Shown here: positions 1 through 6,034 of the stretch, piece after piece | How positions within the stretch are numbered: position 1 is the stretch's first letter | Layout: each line of letters opens with the position of its first letter | Assembly (NCBI GenBank): GCA_017937735.1 | Contig: JAGBCZ010000019.1 | Location: 1-14,208 of the forward strand | Length of the DNA stretch: 14,208 bases | DNA from: Alphaproteobacteria bacterium | GTDB lineage: Bacteria > Pseudomonadota > Alphaproteobacteria > Rs-D84 | Direction of reading: 5' to 3' | The notes under the pieces: model-generated | The model's input: only the letters and a program-made list of their open reading frames with translations | The model's database searches: none | What the model was told of the DNA's origin: nothing | Position numbers and translations under genes: made by a program

Positions 1-1008
1 GGTTTTGGATTGGTATTATTGTTCTTATGTGGCATAATTATGGCTTATACGTTTGTAGAACGCCTGCCATCAAACCCAAACGCAATATCTGCATTGTATG
101 ATGCCTGGATACGTCTGTTGGAATATATTCCTATGTTTTTGCCAATGGCTGTATTTATGGGCACATTGCTGACATCATATAACCTTACAAAATCTAGCGA
201 AGGGATTATTATATCCAGCGCAGGCCTGTCACCATATCAGGCAACCCGCCCTTTTTTCATCGGCGCATTTTTAATTGGACTGTTTGCGACAACCGTTATC
301 AATCCGTATTCTGTTAATATCAGTTCAAAAAAACTAACATCCGAAGACTTGCAACTAATTGATAATAAAATATGGTTACATGAAAGCAGCGATGACAAAA
401 CAATCACATTAAATGCCCAGACATTAAACAAATCTGATACAGCACTTGATTTTATAAACACAACAATATATATCCAGGGCACAGATTTTAAACTGACCCA
501 TCGAATTGATGCGCAACGTGTCACATTATCTGAAAATAAGTTATATACACCAAACGCAACGATATTAAATCAAGACGGCACCATAACAACCGGCGCATGG
601 CAGACAAACACACTGTTAACACCACAAACCGTACTGGACAGATATTTACAGCCAAATCAAATATCATTTTGGGAATTGCCATCATTTATAAAGAAATTAC
701 AAAGCATCGGCGCACCTGTTCGTGGTCATTTGGTACAGTTATGGACATTGTTATTTTTGCCATTAACCATGATTGCAATGGCAACATTGGGCGTTGCATT
801 TTCACAAACAAAACAACGCAGAAATTACAGTTTTGGCATTAAATTCAGCCTGGGCATTATTACATGTTTTGCATTATATTTCTTAATCAACTTGTTTAAT
901 GCACTTGGGGCGACTGGCACACTGCCACCGATGCTATCAATTATTGCGCCACCGTTGATTATCATTGCAGGTGCGGGTATATTTATGAACAGTTTTGATA
1001 CAATATAA
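1..1008 (+). CDS. lptG: LptG-type lipopolysaccharide export permease, 5' end missing
   Basis: This is an inner-membrane subunit of the LptB2FG transporter, which pulls lipopolysaccharide out of the inner membrane and passes it to LptC/LptA. The reading frame is open to base 1, so the first residues lie outside the window; 335 residues are visible. What remains fits the YjgP/YjgQ family: a truncated first helix, two helices around residues 40-65 and 85-105 (with FLPMAVFMGTLLTSY), a polar periplasmic domain of about 130 residues, then three helices at the carboxy end. The stretch FWELPSFIKKLQSIG followed by LWTLLFLPLTMIAMA is typical of LptG rather than LptF. It heads a tight operon: the next start is 18 bases downstream. 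Family assignment is secure, and LptG over LptF is likely. Confidence 0.88.
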   Translation, partial: GFGLVLLFLCGIIMAYTFVERLPSNPNAISALYDAWIRLLEYIPMFLPMAVFMGTLLTSYNLTKSSEGIIISSAGLSPYQATRPFFIGAFLIGLFATTVINPYSVNISSKKLTSEDLQLIDNKIWLHESSDDKTITLNAQTLNKSDTALDFINTTIYIQGTDFKLTHRIDAQRVTLSENKLYTPNATILNQDGTITTGAWQTNTLLTPQTVLDRYLQPNQISFWELPSFIKKLQSIGAPVRGHLVQLWTLLFLPLTMIAMATLGVAFSQTKQRRNYSFGIKFSLGIITCFALYFLINLFNALGATGTLPPMLSIIAPPLIIIAGAGIFMNSFDTI

Positions 1009-1026
1009 AAACAAAGGTTTCACCAC

Positions 1027-1161
1027 ATGCCATTAAAGAAAAAAAAGAAAACAAATTTTCGCATTGTTTTAATCTGGACAGTAATTGCAATATTGATTTT
1101 ACTGATGCTGATAACATTTCCTGCGACACAAAACATGACTGAAATTGTGGTATATCCATGA
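1027..1161 (+). CDS. 44-residue single-pass membrane peptide between lptG and xerD
   Basis: This short frame begins at an ATG 18 bases after the lptG stop and ends in TGA. Its stop overlaps the xerD start as ATGA (1158-1161), the usual layout for translational coupling, which supports it as a real gene. The product starts MPLKKKKKTNFR, then has one hydrophobic helix of about 21 residues (IVLIWTVIAILILLMLI), then a short polar tail ending VVYP. The basic amino end predicts a cytoplasmic N terminus (N-in). A weak purine-rich ribosome site (AAAGG) lies near 1013-1017. I do not recognise a family. It may be a small Lpt-associated or spacer peptide. LptC is far larger, so this is not a complete LptC. 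Confidence 0.6.
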   Translation: MPLKKKKKTNFRIVLIWTVIAILILLMLITFPATQNMTEIVVYP

Positions 1162-2018
1162 ACTATATCGACATATTTTTAGAAGCACTATCCGCAGAAA
1201 AAGGTCGCAGTGAAAAAACACTGGCCAGTTATGCATCTGATTTGCATTTGGCAGATTCTGCAATAAGTGGCGGTCTGATGGGCGCAACAGAATCAGACAT
1301 ACAAAACTATTTATCCGCATTACCTGACAAGGCGTCATCTATCGCCCGCAAAGCGTCTGCCCTGCGTGGTTTTTATAAATTTTTAATGCTGGAAAAAATA
1401 ATCACAAAAAATCCAACAGCGAACTTGGAATTACCAAAAAGGAATCGTGCATTACCAAAATTTTTAACAGTCGAAGAAATAGAATTGTTAATCTCATCTG
1501 CGGGTGATGTCAGGAATTCTTTACGTCTGCGTGCAATGATTGAACTGTTGTACGCATCTGGATTACGTGTATCAGAATTGTGCGAATTACCAATGTCTGG
1601 GATACTTGGGAACAAATTGTTAATACACGGCAAAGGCGCCAAGGAACGATTGGTACCTATGCACGATGCTGCGATACACGCATTAAACAAATGGATTGAT
1701 GCACGTGGCGATACAGATTCTAAATATGTATTCCCATCAAACGGAAAATCTGGTCACATTACCCGTGATGGATTTTTCAAAATATTAAAAAAGTGCGCCA
1801 TATTGGCCGGCATTGACCCAAACAGTGTCAGCCCACACGTATTACGACATTCTTTTGCATCTCACCTATTGGCAGGTGGTGCAAACCTGCGTGCGATACA
1901 AACGATGCTGGGACACGAAGATATATCCACGACACAAATTTACACACACGTCATGCCAGAAAAATTAAAAGAGACAGTATCTAATCATCATCCATTTGCA
2001 AACAAGAAAGGTATATAA
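1158..2018 (+). CDS. xerD: Tyrosine recombinase, XerD-like
   Basis: This is a site-specific tyrosine recombinase of 286 residues, close to the usual Xer length. Xer recombinases resolve chromosome dimers at dif in concert with FtsK. The amino SAM-like core-binding domain spans roughly residues 1-90. The catalytic domain carries the full set of residues: R137 (in YASGLRVSE), K159 (HGKGAKER), H227 and R230 (SPHVLRHSF), H253 (LGHED) and nucleophile Y262 (QIYTHV). The features HITRDGF, LPKFLTVEE and a carboxy end with NHHPFA resemble XerD more than XerC, but the two are close paralogues and the choice is not certain. The start overlaps the preceding small gene by four bases. The J-domain gene follows 4 bases after its stop, so all four genes are probably one transcript. 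Confidence 0.85.
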   Translation: MNYIDIFLEALSAEKGRSEKTLASYASDLHLADSAISGGLMGATESDIQNYLSALPDKASSIARKASALRGFYKFLMLEKIITKNPTANLELPKRNRALPKFLTVEEIELLISSAGDVRNSLRLRAMIELLYASGLRVSELCELPMSGILGNKLLIHGKGAKERLVPMHDAAIHALNKWIDARGDTDSKYVFPSNGKSGHITRDGFFKILKKCAILAGIDPNSVSPHVLRHSFASHLLAGGANLRAIQTMLGHEDISTTQIYTHVMPEKLKETVSNHHPFANKKGI

Positions 2019-2022
2019 AAAT

Positions 2023-2526
2023 ATGATAAAAAAATGCGACCATTTGGGATGTACCAAGGCCGGCACATGTCGTGCCCCAAAAACACGTGATTTAAAGGAA
2101 TATTGGTTCTTTTGCCAAGAACATGCCGCAGAATACAATAAAAATTGGAATTTTTACGCTAATATGACCCCCGAAGAAATCGAGGCAGACTGGGAACGTC
2201 AAACATTTGGCGAACCATTAAAAGATACGGCCGATGCGAACGCATCCGCAAACGATTACGCAAACTTTATAAACGACTTTATCACCGGACGCAGCAAATT
2301 TGATCGTATGCCTGTAAAAAGCAAATTACCAACCACAGTCGTATCTTCGTTAAAAGTATTTGGATTGGGTATATCTGCCACATGGCGTGAAGTTGGTGCA
2401 AAATACCGCGCATTGGCAAAAAAATACCACCCAGATACCGCCACAGATAAAAAAAATGCAGCCACAGAATTTGCAAAAATATCCGCCGCATACGACATTT
2501 TGAAAAAACATTTCGGCAAGAAATAA
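2023..2526 (+). CDS. J-domain (DnaJ-like) protein with Cys-rich amino end
   Basis: This is a 167-residue protein with a carboxy-terminal J domain that should stimulate a DnaK-type Hsp70. The domain occupies about residues 110-162 and has the invariant HPD at 136-138 (KKYHPDTA) between helices II and III. The amino part has Cys5, Cys10, Cys16, Cys31 and His7, His34 in the pattern CDHLGC..G.CRAPKTR..YWFFCQEH, then NWNFYANMTPEEI. This layout occurs in an alphaproteobacterial J-protein family, and the Cys/His set could bind a metal, which is my inference. I chose the ATG at 2023, 12 bases after GAAAGG (2006-2011). A TTG at 1996 is in frame but inside xerD and has no ribosome site. It ends the lptG operon. 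Confidence 0.85.
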   Translation: MIKKCDHLGCTKAGTCRAPKTRDLKEYWFFCQEHAAEYNKNWNFYANMTPEEIEADWERQTFGEPLKDTADANASANDYANFINDFITGRSKFDRMPVKSKLPTTVVSSLKVFGLGISATWREVGAKYRALAKKYHPDTATDKKNAATEFAKISAAYDILKKHFGKK

Positions 2527-2549
2527 GACTTTTTTATAACTCCTTTTTA

Positions 2550-2573
2550 TGATATAATTTTACACAAAAGGAG
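2550..2573 (+). promoter_or_regulatory. Extended -10 promoter and ribosome site of the first barrel gene
   Basis: TGATATAAT at 2550-2558 is a perfect -10 with an upstream TG, so it is an extended -10 that needs little -35 contact; none is obvious in the T-rich stretch upstream. AAAGGAG at 2567-2573 lies 9 bases before the ATG. Transcription should start near 2565, leaving a very short leader. Confidence 0.65.
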
Positions 2574-2582
2574 AATTATATT

Positions 2583-3863
2583 ATGAAAAAGCAATTGTCT
2601 GTTATTATTGGTGCGTTGGCAATATTGTCCACATCAAATGCATATTCTGACACAAATTGGGGCACACGTGCCGGTTCCAGCGTAAACCTGTCTGGCACAC
2701 CATCAACACGCACCCGTGAAAATGTAAATTACAAGAAATATCAAACAACAACACGTACATACACAACCCGTGATTCTGGCGATTTATATTATACACAGCC
2801 TGCAAATCGCAGCGCAATGTACAAAGAATACACAGGCGCAAATTCATCACGTGCCACTGCAACAAAAACAACCGTACGCAAGACACGTTCAGAAACAGCG
2901 AAAACAGTTGCAAAACGTAAATATTTCTTGGCACATCCTTTCTTTCAACCATTGGGTGGCAAATTTGGATCTATAACAGATGCATCATACACAAACAGTT
3001 CATACGATTTTACAATTTCTCAAAATGTGAATTTGTATAATTCTGCAAGCCAGGCTGTATCCATTGACGGATTGGGTGCAACATGGTCTGCAAATCAATT
3101 TACCATCAAAGAAGATTTCAGTTATGGTATTACAGACCGCTCTGCGATTTTGGGAATGTTACAGTACAATTCATCTGACTATGAAATCGAATATGATGAC
3201 AACAGCCCATCAGACAAAATGGATGACAGCGGTTTAAACCTGTATGGCTTGGGTGTCCAGTGGCGCTTTGTTGACAACGATCAATGGATTGCAATGGCGT
3301 CCGCCTATTTCCAACATCAAAAAGATATTGCCAACAACTTTATCCTGGAAGCCAAGGCTGGATATAAGGTACAAAAATCCACTATCTATGGTTTGGCACG
3401 TGGTTGGTATATTGATTTAGATGGAAATTCATACGGTAATGCAATCATTGGCACAGATGAAAACGGTATTGAATCTGCGTTTTATCTGCCATATCAGGTC
3501 GGCGATACCAGCGCAATGTACATCGAAGGTGGTTTGGGCGTATTCAGCGTTCTGAACCAAGATTGGACATTAAATATCGAAGCGGTTTATGGAAACTATG
3601 ATTGGCACAGCCAGGCATCTATCAAGGGTGCAATCGCATGGCAACCAAACGATTGGTTCGCATTAAACCTGTACGGCAAGGCATCGATATATGATGATGC
3701 AAATGATAAAACACTTGATTTGTATTATCAGAATTCAACAATCAGTACAGATGATGGCAACGGCGGATATATGCCTTTGGATGGTCTGTATAAGATAGGC
3801 TCAGCAGATCTGGATAAATATTCCGAAATGACTGTTGGCCTGCAAGCAATATTCCAATTCTAA
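2583..3863 (+). CDS. Exported beta-barrel outer-membrane protein, Thr/Arg-rich amino region
   Basis: This 426-residue protein has a clear signal peptide (MKK, hydrophobic run, then SNAYS; cleavage after about residue 20 or 22). Mature residues 23-115 are a low-complexity stretch rich in Thr, Ser, Arg and Tyr. From about residue 130 the sequence alternates polar and hydrophobic or aromatic residues, as in antiparallel barrel strands. It ends with YSEMTVGLQAIFQF, where a terminal Phe is the usual signal for the BAM assembly machinery. No named family is recognised. It lies before a second, smaller barrel gene that shares the motif (F/I)SYG(I/M)..R; here FSYGITDRSAI sits at about residues 178-188. 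The ORF follows a strong extended -10 promoter and ribosome site. Outer-membrane location is an inference; function is unknown. Confidence 0.75.
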   Translation: MKKQLSVIIGALAILSTSNAYSDTNWGTRAGSSVNLSGTPSTRTRENVNYKKYQTTTRTYTTRDSGDLYYTQPANRSAMYKEYTGANSSRATATKTTVRKTRSETAKTVAKRKYFLAHPFFQPLGGKFGSITDASYTNSSYDFTISQNVNLYNSASQAVSIDGLGATWSANQFTIKEDFSYGITDRSAILGMLQYNSSDYEIEYDDNSPSDKMDDSGLNLYGLGVQWRFVDNDQWIAMASAYFQHQKDIANNFILEAKAGYKVQKSTIYGLARGWYIDLDGNSYGNAIIGTDENGIESAFYLPYQVGDTSAMYIEGGLGVFSVLNQDWTLNIEAVYGNYDWHSQASIKGAIAWQPNDWFALNLYGKASIYDDANDKTLDLYYQNSTISTDDGNGGYMPLDGLYKIGSADLDKYSEMTVGLQAIFQF

Positions 3864-3877
3864 ACAAAAAACTAACT

Positions 3878-3906
3878 AGATATTCCCGTGTAATACGGGA
3901 ATATCT
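3878..3906 (+). promoter_or_regulatory. 12-bp perfect hairpin between the two barrel genes
   Basis: AGATATTCCCGT (3878-3889), the loop GTAAT and ACGGGAATATCT (3895-3906) form a perfect 12-bp stem. No T run follows on the plus strand, so this is not a classical intrinsic terminator. It could protect the 3' end of the upstream mRNA, lower expression of the second gene, or bind a regulator as dyad DNA. Confidence 0.5.
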
Positions 3907-3929
3907 TCCACGAGAGAGAGAGTCCCACC

Positions 3930-4667
3930 ATGCACAAAATTTTATCTGCATTTTTAATCGGCGCCTTTTTTGCCCTGCCCGTTGCATCACACGCAAACGT
4001 ATTAGAACACGATTCATCAGACCCACTGTACATATTGAATACCGAAGAAGTTTTAAGCCAAACATACGCCGCATATTGGAACAATATGTTTCGTATCGGC
4101 CAAGGTATTTCGTACGGAATGAACGAACGTCTGTCAATTGGTGCAAATGTACATTATCAACACCACTTTAACGGCGACCAAGATGGTTTTTCTGCGATTG
4201 ATTTAGGCGCAACATACCGCATGACACGGGCCAGCGACACAGAATCGCATGTTATATCAGACCTGTTATTCGGATTTAAATTTGGTGGCAGTTCACACGC
4301 CCGTACACCATATTATGCAGATTCTACATACTATGCAGGAATCAGATTCGGACGTCAATGGGCTGGGATGACATTGGCAGCAACAATAAAATCCAGTTGG
4401 GTTTTTGATGACGAACGTGGCATGTCATTTATTGACTTTATGCCCGAAGCTTATTTTAGAATCGCACCAGATTGGCGCATTGGCGGTGGCTTTACAATTC
4501 GCAAGGCAACCAATCGCGATTCATTAACAGGTGACGATTATGATCAAGAATGGTTACACACAAAATTGGTACGCCAATTTGGTCGCACGCAATATATCGG
4601 TCATATTGACTATGAATTTGAAAAAGACGAAGTTCAATTCGGCGGAAAATTGAATATTATATTCTAG
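3930..4667 (+). CDS. Exported small beta-barrel outer-membrane protein
   Basis: This is a 245-residue protein with a signal peptide (MHKILSAFLIGAFFALPVASHA, cleavage predicted after Ala22). The mature part has alternating strand-like segments rich in Gly and aromatic residues. It ends with QFGGKLNIIF, a terminal Phe that suits outer-membrane insertion. The segment ISYGMNERLSIGANVHYQ at about residues 59-76 resembles FSYGITDRSAILGMLQYN in the upstream barrel protein, so the two may be diverged relatives; this is seen by eye only. The start is preceded by an unusual GA-repeat ribosome site (3912-3922), 7 bases from the ATG. The gene is 66 bases downstream of the first barrel gene and probably cotranscribed, with a perfect hairpin between them. 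No specific function can be assigned. Confidence 0.72.
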   Translation: MHKILSAFLIGAFFALPVASHANVLEHDSSDPLYILNTEEVLSQTYAAYWNNMFRIGQGISYGMNERLSIGANVHYQHHFNGDQDGFSAIDLGATYRMTRASDTESHVISDLLFGFKFGGSSHARTPYYADSTYYAGIRFGRQWAGMTLAATIKSSWVFDDERGMSFIDFMPEAYFRIAPDWRIGGGFTIRKATNRDSLTGDDYDQEWLHTKLVRQFGRTQYIGHIDYEFEKDEVQFGGKLNIIF

Positions 4668-4671
4668 TGAC

Positions 4672-4688
4672 TAGTGTAAGTGGTTAGT
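4672..4688 (+). repeat. Dispersed AGTG-type intergenic repeat, copy 1
   Basis: TAGTGTAAGTGGTTAGT lies a few bases after the barrel gene stop. The same 17 bases recur exactly at 12413-12429, and related degenerate runs occur at 10369-10398 (opposite orientation) and 10781-10797. Copy 1 immediately precedes the first 89-nt structured element. Confidence 0.6.
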
Positions 4689-4777
4689 ATTAGAATGATT
4701 TAAATAAAAGTGGTGCCGGCAATGTAGTGTACAGACGTTACATGAATTGCCGGTATCGTTTTTAGATGAATTATTAT
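4689..4777 (+). ncRNA. Structured tandem element, unit 1 (candidate small RNA)
   Basis: This 89-nt unit begins with the box ATTAGAATGATTTA (4689-4702). A 19-bp stem follows, pairing 4705-4723 with 4746-4764. The stem encloses a 22-nt core (4724-4745) that begins GTAGTGTACAG and ends GTTACATGA. The unit ends with the box AGATGAATTATTAT (4764-4777). Within the core, GTAGTGT can pair with ACGTTAC around an ACAG loop, leaving ATGA bulged on the 3' side. The stem has four G-T pairs that read as G-U only if the plus strand is the RNA. TAGAAT at 4691-4696 could be a -10 placed about 9 bases before the stem, with GTGACT 18 bases upstream as a poor -35. It could instead be part of the 3' UTR of the barrel gene; T4759-T4763 in the stem is mildly terminator-like. 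Confidence 0.6.
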
Positions 4778-4795
4778 CAGCAGATTTTAAAATAA

Positions 4796-4884
4796 ATTAG
4801 AATGATTTAGATGTGGACGGTCCCGGTGGTGTAGTGTACAGAAGTTACATGAGCCATCGGGACCGTCCACAGATGAATTATTAT
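4796..4884 (+). ncRNA. Structured tandem element, unit 2 (candidate small RNA)
   Basis: This is a second unit of the same 89-nt length, starting 107 bases after the first. Both 14-base outer boxes are identical to those of unit 1, and the 22-nt core (4831-4852) differs at a single base. The 19-bp stem (4812-4830 with 4853-4871) is also exactly the same length, but much of its sequence differs. All 19 pairs are kept: 8 positions change both partners, 5 change one partner through a G-U pair, and 6 are unchanged. TAGAAT (4798-4803) again sits just before the stem, with TTATCA 18 bases upstream as a possible -35. The last box overlaps the trxB stop codon, which is on the other strand. No family is recognised. 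Confidence 0.62.
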
Positions 4885-5777
4885 AATTTATTTAAGTATG
4901 CGATTGCATCCATACCCGCACTACACCCTGTTCCCACAGCAGTTGCAATTTGCATTTTCAAATCACTATGAACATCACCTGCAACAAACATACCATCTGG
5001 CAAGGCGGATGGTGCCAAGCGCCCCAGCGCATCACGTTTAATATCTTCGGACAGATAGTCTGTGTTCGCTTCGTGTCCAATGGCAACAAAAACGCCATCA
5101 ACCACCAGTTGTTCACCATTTGTTGTTGTAACAATCAATTCACCATCTGTTGAATCTGGTTTTTCTTCAATTTTTGCCAAATCAGTATTAAACAGACACT
5201 CTATATTATCACGTTGTGCAACACGGTCACGCAATACAGCCTCGGCCCGGAAAAATTCAGATTTACGATAAACAATTTTTACTGTCTTTGCCAAATCAGC
5301 CAGATACAACGCATCGTTTAACGCACTGTTTCCGCCACCCATAACAATGACTGTTTTGCCGCTATAAAAGAATCCATCACATGTTGCACAATACGAAACG
5401 CCCCGCCCCATCAATTCACGTGCGCCTTGGATTTCTAGTTTACGTGGGCTGGCCCCTGTTGCAACGATAACTGATTTACCAATATATTCTTTGTTATTTG
5501 CAGTAACAATAAATTCGTTATTTTCATTTTTTGTAACATTTGTTGCACTAACAAATTCAACAGTTGCGCCAAATGATTCTGCTTGTTTTTTCATAAATTC
5601 GGCAAGTTCCGCACCACTGCCGGCCCAACCAGGATAATTTTCCAGCGTTGCGATACCAGCCATCTGACCGCCCAGTCTATCACCACCCAAGACGATTGTT
5701 TTTTTATTTGCACGGGCTGCATACAGTGCTGCTGTCAGACCCGCAGGTCCAGAACCTAAAATAATAACATCATACAT
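4881..5777 (-). CDS. trxB: Thioredoxin reductase
   Basis: This is a FAD- and NADPH-dependent enzyme that reduces thioredoxin in the cytoplasm. The 298-residue product is slightly shorter than the usual 310-320. The FAD-binding loop is GSGPAG at 8-13, and the redox-active CATC is at 130-133 (SYCATCDGFF). The NADPH-binding loop GGGNSA is at 147-152, and the FAD-contacting GD is at 267-268 (MFVAGDVHSDLKMQIATA). The segment for the NADPH 2'-phosphate reads YRKSEFFRAE (170-179) where HRR..FRA is usual, a mild variation that retains two basic residues. The start ATG (complement of 5775-5777) follows AAGGAAG at a spacing of about 9 bases. It is divergent from serS and convergent with the barrel gene. 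Confidence 0.96.
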   Translation of the reverse strand: MYDVIILGSGPAGLTAALYAARANKKTIVLGGDRLGGQMAGIATLENYPGWAGSGAELAEFMKKQAESFGATVEFVSATNVTKNENNEFIVTANNKEYIGKSVIVATGASPRKLEIQGARELMGRGVSYCATCDGFFYSGKTVIVMGGGNSALNDALYLADLAKTVKIVYRKSEFFRAEAVLRDRVAQRDNIECLFNTDLAKIEEKPDSTDGELIVTTTNGEQLVVDGVFVAIGHEANTDYLSEDIKRDALGRLAPSALPDGMFVAGDVHSDLKMQIATAVGTGCSAGMDAIAYLNKL

Positions 5778-5809
5778 TTGACTTTCTTCCTTCGTTTTTT
5801 CTTTGGGTC

Positions 5810-5838
5810 AATATAACAAAATTCACATCCCCTTACAA
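5810..5838 (-). promoter_or_regulatory. Sigma-70-like promoter of trxB
   Basis: On the minus strand TTGTAA (complement of 5833-5838) is followed after 17 bases by TATATT (complement of 5810-5815). The predicted start is about 25-30 bases before the trxB ATG, just ahead of its ribosome site. Confidence 0.55.
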
Positions 5839-5863
5839 CCAAAATAATCACGAATTAAACAGG

Positions 5864-5892
5864 TTGCAAAAAACCTAAAATTATTTTATAAT
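5864..5892 (+). promoter_or_regulatory. Strong distal promoter ahead of the Ser-rich leader peptide and serS
   Basis: TTGCAA (5864-5869), a 17-base spacer and a perfect TATAAT (5887-5892). The predicted start near 5899 is only a few bases before the ATG of the leader frame at 5903, so that peptide would be translated from an almost leaderless mRNA. Confidence 0.6.
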
Positions 5893-5902
5893 TTTTGTCG
5901 AT

Positions 5903-5956
5903 ATGACATTGAAATTTGTATTTTTTAGTTCATCATCATCCCCATTTGGGGAATAA
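5903..5956 (+). CDS. Candidate serine-run leader peptide upstream of serS
   Basis: A 17-codon frame encodes MTLKFVFFSSSSSPFGE followed by TAA. It has five consecutive Ser codons (AGT TCA TCA TCA TCC, 5927-5941) and ends 78 bases before the gene for seryl-tRNA synthetase. A near-consensus promoter lies directly in front. The Ser codons run into a small hairpin, TCCCC-ATTT-GGGGA (5939-5952). Leader peptides with runs of the cognate codon are known to control synthetase operons, for example pheM before pheST. Here the match between codon run and downstream gene suggests similar Ser-tRNA sensing. No ribosome site precedes the ATG, and I see no clear intrinsic terminator between the peptide and serS, so the mechanism is uncertain. 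The TCA run could also be a chance trinucleotide repeat. Confidence 0.45.
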   Translation: MTLKFVFFSSSSSPFGE

Positions 5957-5972
5957 TTTGTCACGCATTTTC

Positions 5973-6001
5973 TTTACAAAGAATATAAACAGTTATAAAA
6001 T
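5973..6001 (+). promoter_or_regulatory. Proximal sigma-70-like promoter of serS
   Basis: TTTACA (5973-5978), 17 bases, TAAAAT (5996-6001). Transcription would start near 6008. The ribosome site AAAGGA (6021-6026) sits 8 bases before the serS ATG. This promoter would bypass the Ser-run leader peptide. Confidence 0.5.
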
Positions 6002-6034
6002 ACAATCCAGATTTATAAATAAAGGACACTAAAA

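Noticed and set aside
1996..2022. TTG start for the J-domain gene
   Set aside because: It lies inside xerD without a ribosome site, whereas the ATG at 2023 has GAAAGG in front.
4689..4884. CRISPR array or ordinary intrinsic terminators for the two tandem units
   Set aside because: There are only two units, and the variable parts are the two arms of a stem rather than spacers. Neither unit has a T run directly after its stem.
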